Shown here one piece after another: positions 1-10,678 of a DNA stretch of 15,514 nt; position 1 is the first letter of the stretch, and each line of letters opens with the position of its first letter. The stretch is from Methanobacteriota archaeon (lineage in GTDB: Archaea > Hydrothermarchaeota > Hydrothermarchaeia > Hydrothermarchaeales > SZUA-236). The DNA is taken from assembly GCA_003695745.1 (NCBI GenBank), contig RFHW01000003.1, positions 1 through 15,514 on the forward strand, in the 5' to 3' direction. Both the position numbers and the translations under genes were made by a program. Below the pieces are notes generated by a model. It searched no databases. It saw only the letters and a list, made by a program, of their open reading frames with translations, and was not told the origin of the DNA.

Positions 1-10
1 AGATAGGGAT

Positions 11-1069
11 ATGAAAGAGGTCTACAGCAACGCCATAGTATTGTATGGTGAGGATTTTGAGGCAGTTAAAGGCTATGTGGTCGTAAAAGACGGTGTCATA
101 TCAGAGGTGGGCAGCGGGGGATACGCCGGCGGCGCTGTTGATGTGAAGGGCGGGATAATAGCTCCCGCTTTCACCAACAGCCACGTCCATCTCGGCGATT
201 CTGCAGGCATGGACCTTGGCGCATATCTCCCCCTGGAGGAGCGCGTTGGAAAGAAGGGCTTAAAATGGCAGATCCATCAAAGACCTGATGCAAAATCAGC
301 TATCATGCATGTCCTTGACGCAATGAAAAAAAGCGGGACCACCGCTTTTTGTGACTTCCGGGAGGGCGGCATCAGGGGTGTGGGGCTTCTCAAACCCCTG
401 TTGAACATGCAGGCCCGCATCCTTGGAAGGCCAGATGGCCACGGTGATATCATGGAGCGATGCGACGGCCTGGGCATAAGCTCGATAAAAGACTACTCCA
501 GTGAAGAGCTTGAGGGGCTCCTTGCAAAAAGGAGTGGCAGGCTCATCGGGATACACGCCGGCGAGGCGCGTGACGATGTCCTGGAGGCCCTTGCCATCAA
601 CCCTGACTTTGTGGTGCACCTCACCAACGCAGGCGAGGAGAGCCTGAGGGAGGTTTTCAGGCGAAAGATACCGATCGTGCTATGTCCAAGGGCGAACGCG
701 TCCTTCGGGGTGGGAATACCTGATCTAAAGGCCGTCTTCGAGAGCGGCTGCACCGTTGCCCTTGGAACAGACAATGTGATGGCGAACCCACCTGACATGC
801 TCAGGGAGATGGAGTTCAGCTGGAAGCTCTACAGAGGGCTCTACAAAGACCCTGAGTTCGATGCAAGAACGATTTTAAAGGCAGCCACTGTAAATGGCAG
901 GAGAATCCTCAGGCTGCCTGACAACACCATAGAGGAGGGTAACAGGGCCGATTTCATAGTGACCCGCCGCTTTGAGCACATCCGGGATCCTGTGCTCGCC
1001 CTTGTCCACAGGACATCCCCTTCCGATATAAAGAAGGTCCTTTATCCACAGGCTTCAGCCATCAGCTGA
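11..1069 (+). CDS. metal-dependent amidohydrolase (cytosine deaminase / chlorohydrolase-like)
   Basis: A cytoplasmic TIM-barrel hydrolase of the amidohydrolase superfamily, the group that includes cytosine deaminase, S-adenosylhomocysteine/methylthioadenosine deaminases and chlorohydrolases. The metal-site residues are all visible: the HxH pair at 58/60 (NSHVHLGD), His182 and Glu185 in IHAGE, His203 in VVHLT, and Asp254 in LGTDN. The N-terminal strand and the C-terminal segment (ADFIVT) form the usual flanking beta-sandwich. At 352 residues it is shorter than the roughly 420-residue archaeal adenosine-type deaminases, so the substrate cannot be assigned; hydrolytic deamination of a purine or pyrimidine is the best inference. 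The start lies 10 bases from the window edge, with AGGGAT just upstream, and no in-frame stop is visible before it, so an upstream start is not excluded. Its 3' end overlaps the convergent antiporter gene by 15 bases. Confidence 0.85.
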   Translation: MKEVYSNAIVLYGEDFEAVKGYVVVKDGVISEVGSGGYAGGAVDVKGGIIAPAFTNSHVHLGDSAGMDLGAYLPLEERVGKKGLKWQIHQRPDAKSAIMHVLDAMKKSGTTAFCDFREGGIRGVGLLKPLLNMQARILGRPDGHGDIMERCDGLGISSIKDYSSEELEGLLAKRSGRLIGIHAGEARDDVLEALAINPDFVVHLTNAGEESLREVFRRKIPIVLCPRANASFGVGIPDLKAVFESGCTVALGTDNVMANPPDMLREMEFSWKLYRGLYKDPEFDARTILKAATVNGRRILRLPDNTIEEGNRADFIVTRRFEHIRDPVLALVHRTSPSDIKKVLYPQASAIS

Positions 1070-2308
1070 ACCCGGGCTTTTTTCTGATCCTCCTTCACTT
1101 TCCGCCTCTTTGGATCTTTGCCGGCCGATGACACGGGCCGTTACCGTGCTCAGGAGCACTGAGAAGAAGATGACCATGAAGACGAGGTCCATAATAAGGG
1201 TGCTTCCAACAGCGGCGGCTGCGATGGGAGCCATGGCAGCGGCTGATATCCCGCGCGGCCCGGCGAGCTTGAGCAGCGTGAAACCCTCTTTACCCACCTC
1301 TTCCTCTGAGCCTCTGGCAAGGTAGGTGACAAAGACCGGCCGGACCACGAAGACGAGGAGGGCGAAGAGGAGCTCCACCGCAAGGAGATAGGGGTTGAGG
1401 TCGAGGAATACCTGCGCCCCAAGGAGGGTGAAGACAGAGATGCGCAGCATGTCCGAGAACTCGCTCTGGAACTCACGGACCTTCTCCTTATGTGGAAAGG
1501 CCAGGTTCCCTATGATGAACCCCGCTATGGCGACGCCCAGCATCCCTGAGCCGCCCACCTGCTCTGACAGGCCGAAGGTGAGCAGGGCTATGGAGATCAG
1601 GATCAGCGCCGAGTATTCGCGCACCATCATGGTCAGTATCTTGCTGATCACAAAACCTATCACAACGCCGCTGCCGATGCCTGCCACCACCATGAGCCAG
1701 AACTGGGAGAAATAGGTGGACGGGGAGAAGACAGCTCCCGGAGAGAGGCTGAGAAGATCCAGCAGCAGGACAGGTATGAGGACGCTCAGCGGGCTGTTCA
1801 ATATGGACTCCACCTTGAGTATGGTGAGCACATCGGCATGCTCCTTCAGGGTGTCCTCAAAGGTGAATATCACGCTTGCGTCGGTGCCGCTCACTATGGC
1901 CCCTATGAGGAGCGCCGGTATCCAGGGGAGCCTGAAGATGAGCTTTGCCGCGGCGCCCAGGAGAAGGGTGTTTAAAAGCACGAGCAGGAATGCAAGGGTG
2001 ACTGACAGGTCTGAAAAACGCCTTAGCTCCTCAAAATCAAGGTTGAAGGCCCCTGTGAAGACGATAAGCACAAGGGCGAGGGTCCGCAGGAAATCAGGCA
2101 CCACCGACATGGCGCTCACATCCACTATGATGAAGTCCAGATATCTGGCCACAGCAGGGTTCCGCCATATGGTGGGGCCTGTGACCAGACCAACAAGGAG
2201 CAGGAGGAAGGTGTCCGGGATGCGCACCTTCTTCATAATGTTCGCAACGAGAACACCGAATCCTAGGAGAAAGGAGAAATAAGAGACGATCAAAACCATG
2301 TCTGCCAT
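1055..2308 (-). CDS. CPA1/NhaP-type cation:proton antiporter with altered ND motif
   Basis: An integral membrane protein of 417 residues with about 12 hydrophobic segments, matching the CPA1 (NhaP) sodium/proton antiporters. Visible landmarks are Thr142-Asp143 in SGTDAS (the TD of the unwound helix), Glu167-Ser168 in VESILN, the Arg-Pro at about 323-324, and GPRG at about 350-353, which corresponds to the family's conserved arginine region. Spacing from Thr142 to Glu167 and Ser168 (+25, +26) is the same as in characterised NhaP proteins. The position that should be the ion-binding aspartate of the ND motif (+30) is Ser172 (AGC codon), so transport stoichiometry or ion may differ, or this may be a non-canonical paralogue. 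The charged tail after about residue 395 is cytoplasmic. A GGAGG sequence lies about 14 bases before the chosen ATG, an unusually long spacing; ATG at 2299 is a possible alternative. Confidence 0.88.
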   Translation of the reverse strand: MADMVLIVSYFSFLLGFGVLVANIMKKVRIPDTFLLLLVGLVTGPTIWRNPAVARYLDFIIVDVSAMSVVPDFLRTLALVLIVFTGAFNLDFEELRRFSDLSVTLAFLLVLLNTLLLGAAAKLIFRLPWIPALLIGAIVSGTDASVIFTFEDTLKEHADVLTILKVESILNSPLSVLIPVLLLDLLSLSPGAVFSPSTYFSQFWLMVVAGIGSGVVIGFVISKILTMMVREYSALILISIALLTFGLSEQVGGSGMLGVAIAGFIIGNLAFPHKEKVREFQSEFSDMLRISVFTLLGAQVFLDLNPYLLAVELLFALLVFVVRPVFVTYLARGSEEEVGKEGFTLLKLAGPRGISAAAMAPIAAAAVGSTLIMDLVFMVIFFSVLLSTVTARVIGRQRSKEAESEGGSEKSPGSADG

Positions 2309-2425
2309 GCTCGGTTTTTAATCCTCCTTTCTAATAAGTTTTGCCATGACCCTGGCGTGAAGTATCCATCGAAGCTGATGCAGGCTCTGCCGGGAGCAGG
2401 GAGCAGGGCTGAAAAGAGTGGTTCT

Positions 2426-3244
2426 TCAGCTATAGTGCGCCGGCACATCCTCAACCTGCAGGTATGTAACGTTGTATCGGGCCTCAAGGGCGGTGAGATA
2501 GGCGTCCATCTTTTGGATCATGGCCTCGTCCATGTTCTGCGGGTGTATGTAGAGGACGAGGGGCACACCTGCCTCAGCAGTCTTCTCTGCAAGCTCATAG
2601 GCCTTTCTAGTGTCCTGCAGCCTTTTTTCTGAGGCCACGACAGGCACCTCGATGATGCCATCTATCCTGTAGAAAGGGCGTGGGTCGTTGAAGTCCTGAT
2701 AGATGCTAGAGTCTATCTCGATGCCTGCCTCTTTCAACACCTCAAAATACGCCGGGTCGCGGGTCCAGCTCACCACCAGCGATGGGGATCGAAACATTGT
2801 TGGCGTGCTCATGTTTCCGGTCGCGTTCATAACAGCCCTTTGATTCATGAGCATGTCCTCATAAAAGGCATATTTTGTCCTGAAGCTCCGGTTCCACTCG
2901 TATTCAACAGACTTGTTATAGACTCCGGCGATGATAGCCGCATCCTCCTCGCTGAAGAGGGGAAAATTGTGGTAGTATGTGTGCAGCCCCATTGAATGGT
3001 TCCGTCTATGGATCTCCCGCACCATGCCGGGGTTCAGCTCCGCCCGCCTGCCCATGACAAAGAATGTGGCTGTGGCGTTGTGCCTCTCAAGCAGGTCAAG
3101 GACAGGCCACATATAGGCGTCGCTGCCCGGGAAGAGCCCCTCATAGTCAAAGGACAAAACAACGACGAGCGGCGGCCTTTCTCTGCCCACATCAGCGCAT
3201 CCGACAGAGAGGATGATGAGGATCAAAAGAACCTTGGCCTTCAT
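2426..3244 (-). CDS. secreted/lipid-anchored NodB-type polysaccharide deacetylase
   Basis: The N-terminus is a short basic start plus a hydrophobic stretch ending ILSVGC (Cys16), an imperfect lipobox, so the protein is probably exported and may be lipid-anchored. The remainder is a carbohydrate esterase 4/NodB barrel: SFDYE (Asp33, Glu35), the metal histidines His88 and His92 in LHTYYH, FRSP (Arg152, Pro154), a DSS turn at 178-180 and the late LYIHP histidine (His234). These are the positions that hold the divalent metal and activate water for removal of N-acetyl groups from surface polysaccharide. Six N-glycosylation sequons (Asn 56, 110, 118, 140, 144, 258) are present, agreeing with an extracytoplasmic location. 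It follows hel308 by 11 bases and has its own AGGTG ribosome binding site at 3250-3254, making it the last gene of the queA-tgt-hel308 run. Its substrate is unknown. Confidence 0.85.
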   Translation of the reverse strand: MKAKVLLILIILSVGCADVGRERPPLVVVLSFDYEGLFPGSDAYMWPVLDLLERHNATATFFVMGRRAELNPGMVREIHRRNHSMGLHTYYHNFPLFSEEDAAIIAGVYNKSVEYEWNRSFRTKYAFYEDMLMNQRAVMNATGNMSTPTMFRSPSLVVSWTRDPAYFEVLKEAGIEIDSSIYQDFNDPRPFYRIDGIIEVPVVASEKRLQDTRKAYELAEKTAEAGVPLVLYIHPQNMDEAMIQKMDAYLTALEARYNVTYLQVEDVPAHYS

Positions 3245-3255
3245 CTTTCACACCT

Positions 3256-7536
<4,281 letters not shown>

Positions 7537-7572
7537 AGGGCTCTTCACAGGCTCTTGCTACACAGGTTTTGC

Positions 7573-7583
7573 TTAAATATTTT
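7573..7583. promoter_or_regulatory. shared near-palindromic TATA region of divergent operons
   Basis: The sequence CTTAAATATTTTAG, containing the palindrome AAATATTT at 7575-7582, is the only A/T-rich block between queA (-) and the dehydratase-like gene (+). Measured from it, transcription starts 25 bases away in either direction would fall near 7550 (-) and 7602 (+), leaving leaders of only about 10-14 bases before each ATG. One element may therefore position the transcription machinery for both operons. Confidence 0.6.
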
Positions 7584-7610
7584 AGTAAGTTACCCTCATT
7601 CTCCTTTCAT

Positions 7611-8561
7611 ATGGCCACTGTCGGGATCACCGCTCTCATACCGCCTGAGATAACCTATGGGACCGGGAACACGCCTCTTGACATCAACAACCTGGTGCCC
7701 AGGAGCAAGGTGGTGCCCAGGGACAAGCTCTGCGCATGGACCGCTGTGTGGAGGGAGCTTGCGCTGAAGGGCAGGATAAAGCTGGACCGGCTTGTGGTCG
7801 TTGCAGGCGGGGACTGCAACAACGCCCTGGTGGATGGCGAGAGGCTTGAAGGCGCAGGCACACCCACCCATTACTTCACATATCCCTTCGACGGCTCCAG
7901 GGCACGGATGAAAGAGGAGATCCAGAGGCTTATAGAGTTCCTGGGAGGCAGCTGTGACCGTGGTCTCTTCAGAGAGGTGGGCCGCATAAAGAGGCTGGCC
8001 AGAAGGATCGACATGTGGCGGGTCAGGGGGGAGGTGGATCCTGAAAAGGCCTTTGCCATTGAGGTGGCAGGAAGCGACCTTGGAGGGGATTTGGAGGGCT
8101 TCAGGAAGAGGCTTGAGGGCCTTGAAAGGGAAAAGGTGGACTATGATTATCCGGTGGCGCTCATAGGGACACCGCCCATCTACCCAGATTTCCACCGCTT
8201 CCTCTCGTCCATCGGCCTCCACGTGGTCTATGACGAGATGCCCTACGAGTTCATACGCCTGGGAGGATCTTCCATCACAGGGCTTGCTGAGAGCTATGGC
8301 GGATACACCTTCTCCAGACACATCACCACCAGGCTGGAGGCCATAGAAAGGGAGCTGAGGAAACGGAAGGCCGAGGCCGTGATACACAACTACCAGTTCG
8401 CGTGTCATCACAAGCTTGAGGACAGGATCCTGCGGGATAGGCTGAACAGGGAGCTCGGCTACCCCTACATCTCCATTGAAGGCGACCTTCCATCCAGGAC
8501 GCCTGAGCAGACAAAGCTCCGGCTTGAGGCCTTTAAGGAGAGATTGGGAGGCTATCTATGA
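7611..8561 (+). CDS. 2-hydroxyacyl-CoA dehydratase D-component-like iron-sulfur protein
   Basis: Related to the HgdB/BcrB/BcrC/FldB family of iron-sulfur subunits that receive very-low-potential electrons from an ATP-driven activase. Family landmarks are IPPEITYGTGNTPLDINN at the start, LCAWTAVW (Cys41), VVVAGGDCNN (Cys69), and the C-terminal NYQFACHHKLEDRILRD (Cys265) followed by YPYISIEGD. A fourth cysteine is Cys115; Cys41, Cys69 and Cys265 are the likely cluster ligands. At 316 residues it is shorter than classical subunits (about 380-430). The ATG at 7611 is preferred because the in-frame ATG at 7569 lies in the promoter A/T box. The gene overlaps the activase by four bases and no second D-component is nearby, so the complex may be a homodimer, as in double-cubane cluster proteins. 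Substrate and reaction are unknown. Confidence 0.85.
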   Translation: MATVGITALIPPEITYGTGNTPLDINNLVPRSKVVPRDKLCAWTAVWRELALKGRIKLDRLVVVAGGDCNNALVDGERLEGAGTPTHYFTYPFDGSRARMKEEIQRLIEFLGGSCDRGLFREVGRIKRLARRIDMWRVRGEVDPEKAFAIEVAGSDLGGDLEGFRKRLEGLEREKVDYDYPVALIGTPPIYPDFHRFLSSIGLHVVYDEMPYEFIRLGGSSITGLAESYGGYTFSRHITTRLEAIERELRKRKAEAVIHNYQFACHHKLEDRILRDRLNRELGYPYISIEGDLPSRTPEQTKLRLEAFKERLGGYL

Positions 8562-9262
8562 GGCTCTATGGCTTTGATGTGGGCTCGCGCACAGCAAAAT
8601 CCTACAGCCACGAGACCGGGGAGACCGTCGTAGCGGACAGCCATCGGTGGCGGGAGATACTTCCAGAGGGCAGGGTGGTGTCAACGGGCTACTTCAGAAA
8701 AAAGGTGCCATCCCTTTTGAAGGTGACCGAGATCACCGCCGCCATCTACGGGACCCGGCATATACTGGGAAGGGATGTGGACGTGATACTTGACATAGGG
8801 GGGCAGGACACAAAGGTCATTGACACAAGGACCAACGAGTTCACCATGAACGACCGCTGCTCGGCCGGGACAGGCACATTCCTCGAGTTCATGGCAGGCT
8901 ATCTGGGCATAGAGCTCGTGGAGATGGGGGAATGCCATTTTGCCGTTGAAAGGGCGGCGCCCATAAACTCCACATGCTCTGTATTCGCCCAGTCAGAGGC
9001 CATCTCAAGGCTTGTAGAAGGATACAGCAAGGAGGAGGTTGTGCGGGGCATTCACCTTGCCTTTGCCAGGAAGATCGGCGATATGGTGCCTGAAGACGCC
9101 AAGACCCTTGCCCTGATCGGGGGGACAGCGAAGAACCGGGGTGTTGTGGACGCCTTAAAAGAGCACCTGAAGATAAAGGTCTATGTGCCCGATGACCCCC
9201 AGACCGTGAACGCGGTGGGCGCAGCCCAGTACTACCTCAGAAAGGGCCTGGAGGAAGGGTGA
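8558..9262 (+). CDS. ATP-dependent activase of the 2-hydroxyacyl-CoA dehydratase family (HgdC-like)
   Basis: A 234-residue ASKHA-fold ATPase that, in its family, holds one [4Fe-4S] cluster at a homodimer interface and uses ATP hydrolysis to push an electron into a D-component partner. Visible motifs: GFDVGSRTAK (phosphate loop 1, residues 5-14), ILDIGGQDTK (77-86), cluster ligands Cys101 in NDRCSAGTGTFLE and Cys140 in NSTCSVFAQSE, and LIGGTAKNRG (196-205) followed by a VNAVGAAQYY helix. Both cluster cysteines are intact. It overlaps the upstream iron-sulfur gene in the arrangement ATGA and has GGGAGG six bases before its ATG, so the two proteins are likely made in step. It is slightly shorter than the typical 255-270 residues. 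The cognate partner is almost certainly the preceding gene. Confidence 0.9.
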   Translation: MRLYGFDVGSRTAKSYSHETGETVVADSHRWREILPEGRVVSTGYFRKKVPSLLKVTEITAAIYGTRHILGRDVDVILDIGGQDTKVIDTRTNEFTMNDRCSAGTGTFLEFMAGYLGIELVEMGECHFAVERAAPINSTCSVFAQSEAISRLVEGYSKEEVVRGIHLAFARKIGDMVPEDAKTLALIGGTAKNRGVVDALKEHLKIKVYVPDDPQTVNAVGAAQYYLRKGLEEG

Positions 9263-9286
9263 GATCCGCCCTTTTGCACCGCCGCC

Positions 9287-9291
9287 TTTTT
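9287..9291 (+). terminator. T-run terminator after activase gene
   Basis: Five consecutive T residues follow a GC-rich stretch (CACCGCCGCC) 25 bases past the activase stop codon. Archaeal RNA polymerase terminates at such T-runs without needing a hairpin. It also separates this operon from the opposing tRNA-Gly gene. Confidence 0.45.
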
Positions 9292-9323
9292 AACCCTCTC
9301 CGGGCGAGGCTCTGGGTTGCAAA

Positions 9324-9435
9324 TGCGGCTACCGGGATTCGAACCCGGGCAGCAAGCTCTTTCCGCTTTTAGGCCTCCCTTTACTTCGGCCTAAGTGCTT
9401 GGGAAGCTTGAGTCCTACCGCTAGACCATAGCCGC
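9324..9435 (-). tRNA. tRNA-Gly(CCC), intron-containing
   Basis: Read on the minus strand, the acceptor GCGGCTA pairs fully with TAGCCGC, followed by discriminator A and no encoded CCA. The D-stem is GTCT/GGAC, the anticodon stem CAAGC/GCTTG, and the T-arm CCGGG-TTCGAAT-CCCGG. After intron removal the loop is TTCCCAA, giving anticodon CCC (glycine GGG codons), at 9401-9403. The variable loop is four bases. The mature tRNA is 71 bases, from exons 9435-9400 and 9358-9324. Confidence 0.93.
9359..9399 (-). other. 41-base tRNA-Gly intron with canonical bulge-helix-bulge
   Basis: The intron interrupts the anticodon loop at the standard site between positions 37 and 38. Exon bases TTCC (32-35) pair with GGAA near the intron 3' end to give exactly four central base pairs. 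Three-base bulges CA/A and AG/A hold the two cut sites. Inside the intron, GC/GC, a 2x2 internal loop and a 7-bp stem TTAGGCC/GGCCTAA complete the structure. This is the archaeal splicing endonuclease substrate. Confidence 0.92.
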
Positions 9436-9465
9436 TTGACTGTCTTTTTTGTTTTGTGTGGTGTG

Positions 9466-9473
9466 TTATATAT
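9466..9473 (-). promoter_or_regulatory. TATA box of tRNA-Gly
   Basis: ATATATAA on the minus strand lies about 31-38 bases upstream of the tRNA 5' end (9435), the expected spacing for an archaeal box A with a short 5' leader. Confidence 0.55.
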
Positions 9474-9570
9474 CTTACTGAAACTTTTCCGTTGGACCCG
9501 CCGGAAACCCTGTTTGCGCCACCCCTTTTCAGGGCTCTTTGGCCGCTGTCAGGTCTCTGGCTTCGCCCAC

Positions 9571-9593
9571 TTTAATAACCTTATGTTATTAAA
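9571..9593. promoter_or_regulatory. perfect 9-bp inverted repeat upstream of hsp20 (candidate heat-shock operator)
   Basis: TTTAATAAC and GTTATTAAA form perfect arms around the five-base spacer CTTAT. The core TAAC-N5-GTTA has the same half-site polarity and spacer as the CTAAC-N5-GTTAG site reported for the Archaeoglobus heat-shock regulator HSR1. Its right arm abuts A/T-rich sequence and it lies about 90 bases before the hsp20 start. The inferred role is control of hsp20 by an HSR1/Phr-type winged-helix regulator, not encoded in the window. The remainder of 9436-9662 holds promoter elements only, and I see no gene in it. Confidence 0.6.
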
Positions 9594-9606
9594 ATTATTG
9601 CTGGTG

Positions 9607-9619
9607 TTAAAATTTAAAG
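9607..9619 (+). promoter_or_regulatory. candidate TATA box of hsp20
   Basis: TTAAAATTTAAAG lies about 45-55 bases upstream of the hsp20 ATG, so a transcript would start near 9640 and just include the Shine-Dalgarno sequence. A competing A/T box, TTATTAAAATTATT at 9586-9599, overlaps the inverted repeat. Confidence 0.4.
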
Positions 9620-9649
9620 CACTACATAGGAAGCGAAAAAATACTAAGC

Positions 9650-9658
9650 GGAGGTGAT
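9650..9658 (+). promoter_or_regulatory. strong Shine-Dalgarno sequence deciding the hsp20 start
   Basis: GGAGGTGAT is a full match to the 16S rRNA 3' end and sits four bases before ATG 9663. The GTG inside this element (9654) is in frame but is part of the ribosome site, so ATG 9663 is the real start. Confidence 0.85.
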
Positions 9659-9662
9659 AGAT

Positions 9663-10181
9663 ATGGTATTCAGGCGAGAGAAGGAGGATCTGCCAGCCCT
9701 TCGGGAAGGAAGAGGGGGAGAGGTGACCATTGGAAGCCCCTTTGACCTCTGGAGTGACATGGACAGGCTCTTTGAGCAGTTCAGAGCAGGATTTGACAGC
9801 CTCTTCTGGCCATTCAGCCGCAGGAAGACACTAAGAGCCACCTCCACCTTCAGGGCCGCGCCCCTTGACGTAGCAGACCTAGGAGACAAATATGAGCTGA
9901 AGCTTGCAGTGCCAGGCATACCAAAAGACCAGATAGACATTGAGGTAACGCCCTATGGAGTAGAGATCTCGGCAGAGCAGCAGGAGACCAAAGAAGAGAA
10001 AGGCAAGAACTGGCTGCGCAGAGAGCTGGGCAGCACAGGAGTATACAGGAGCGTTCAGCTGCCTGAGGAGCTGAAGACCGAGGGCGTGGAGGCAAAGCTC
10101 AAAGACGGTGTGCTCACCATCCACCTGCCAAAGGCGAATCCAAGGCCAGAGCTCAAACCCAAGAAAGTGGAGATCAAATAA
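9663..10181 (+). CDS. hsp20: small heat shock protein, HSP20 / alpha-crystallin family
   Basis: An ATP-independent cytoplasmic chaperone that binds unfolding proteins and forms large oligomers. In the 172 residues, the first 65 are a variable arm with a FDLWSDMDRLFEQF amphipathic helix typical of the family. The alpha-crystallin domain spans about 66-156, from LDVADLGDKYELKLAVPG to the signature KDGVLTIHLPK (Gly149, Leu151). The tail carries V169-E-I171, equivalent to the I-x-I motif that docks into neighbouring subunits. It stands alone, with a strong ribosome site and an upstream inverted repeat resembling archaeal heat-shock operators, so heat induction is likely. Length and domain order are ordinary. 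Confidence 0.95.
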   Translation: MVFRREKEDLPALREGRGGEVTIGSPFDLWSDMDRLFEQFRAGFDSLFWPFSRRKTLRATSTFRAAPLDVADLGDKYELKLAVPGIPKDQIDIEVTPYGVEISAEQQETKEEKGKNWLRRELGSTGVYRSVQLPEELKTEGVEAKLKDGVLTIHLPKANPRPELKPKKVEIK

Positions 10182-10182
10182 A

Positions 10183-10204
10183 CCCTGCCATCTACAAGGC
10201 AGGG
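10183..10204. terminator. 7-bp hairpin between convergent hsp20 and unknown gene
   Basis: CCCTGCC (10183-10189) and GGCAGGG (10198-10204) pair perfectly around an eight-base loop, one base past the hsp20 stop. No T-run follows, so it may act as a 3' end stabiliser rather than a classical terminator. Confidence 0.4.
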
Positions 10205-10217
10205 CCACCCCTCCCAC

Positions 10218-10580
10218 TCATCCAATGTAGCTTTGAGGCGGCTGACGCACAGGAGCCCCAGGCAGAGAAAGGGGGATGGCGCCCCCCGACTTAAAGGTCT
10301 TGCGCTTCTCCTCATAGGTCCGCCACACCTTTTCGGCCTGCCCGCCCCTAAGGATCTTGGTAACCACCATCTTCGGCACAGGAACGGTCGTTGACATCGG
10401 GCGGTAGTCCACAAGCACGACATCGCCTTCCCGGAGCTCGCCGGAGATGTTCTTACTGGCAAGCACCGTTATCAGGTTGTCATCCCACATGGAAAGCATG
10501 ACCTGCGTGGTCTTATCAGAGGATACAATACTGGGGTCCTCGGGCTTGAATACGCTCAGCACCTTCCCAGGATGATACAT
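10218..10580 (-). CDS. conserved-looking small archaeal protein of unknown function
   Basis: A 120-residue, cytoplasmic, beta-rich protein that I cannot assign to a named family. The core (about 1-90) has alternating hydrophobic strands, with MWDDNLITVL and EGDVVLVDYRP suggesting a small barrel of OB or SH3 type. This is followed by a basic helix (about 78-97, GGQAEKVWRTYEEKRKTF) and a proline-rich disordered tail ending QPPQSYIG. The ATG at 10580 is chosen because a TATA-like TTTTATAA lies 23-31 bases before it, pointing to a leaderless transcript; in-frame sequence upstream of this ATG crosses that promoter and is not believable as protein. It is divergent from the UPF0146 gene. A nucleic-acid-binding role is only a guess from the barrel-plus-basic-helix pattern. 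Confidence 0.75.
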   Translation of the reverse strand: MYHPGKVLSVFKPEDPSIVSSDKTTQVMLSMWDDNLITVLASKNISGELREGDVVLVDYRPMSTTVPVPKMVVTKILRGGQAEKVWRTYEEKRKTFKSGGAIPLSLPGAPVRQPPQSYIG

Positions 10581-10602
10581 GGAGAGGAGTATGCCTCCCC
10601 CG

Positions 10603-10611
10603 TTATAAAAG
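10603..10611 (-). promoter_or_regulatory. TATA box of the 120-residue protein gene
   Basis: CTTTTATAA on the minus strand ends 23 bases before the ATG at 10580, consistent with a leaderless transcript. Confidence 0.5.
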
Positions 10612-10647
10612 GGTTTTGCACGTCCAGGCCAGCCTGCGCTGGAAAGG

Positions 10648-10656
10648 CTTTTATCC
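10648..10656 (+). promoter_or_regulatory. TATA box of UPF0146 gene
   Basis: CTTTTATCC is centred about 27 bases before ATG 10679, again predicting little or no leader. Confidence 0.45.
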
Positions 10657-10678
10657 TCCGGCGCAGGATACACTGTCC

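Noticed and set aside
1716..2282. 188-codon plus-strand frame opposite the antiporter
   Set aside because: Antisense shadow, arginine/serine-rich, no motifs.
7596..8411. 271-codon minus-strand open frame opposite the dehydratase-like gene
   Set aside because: Shadow of a well-supported gene; its protein has no recognisable motif and is rich in His/Pro/Cys as expected of antisense frames.
9436..9657. 73-codon plus-strand open frame before hsp20
   Set aside because: It covers the tRNA-Gly promoter, the inverted repeat and the hsp20 Shine-Dalgarno sequence, with no family resemblance.
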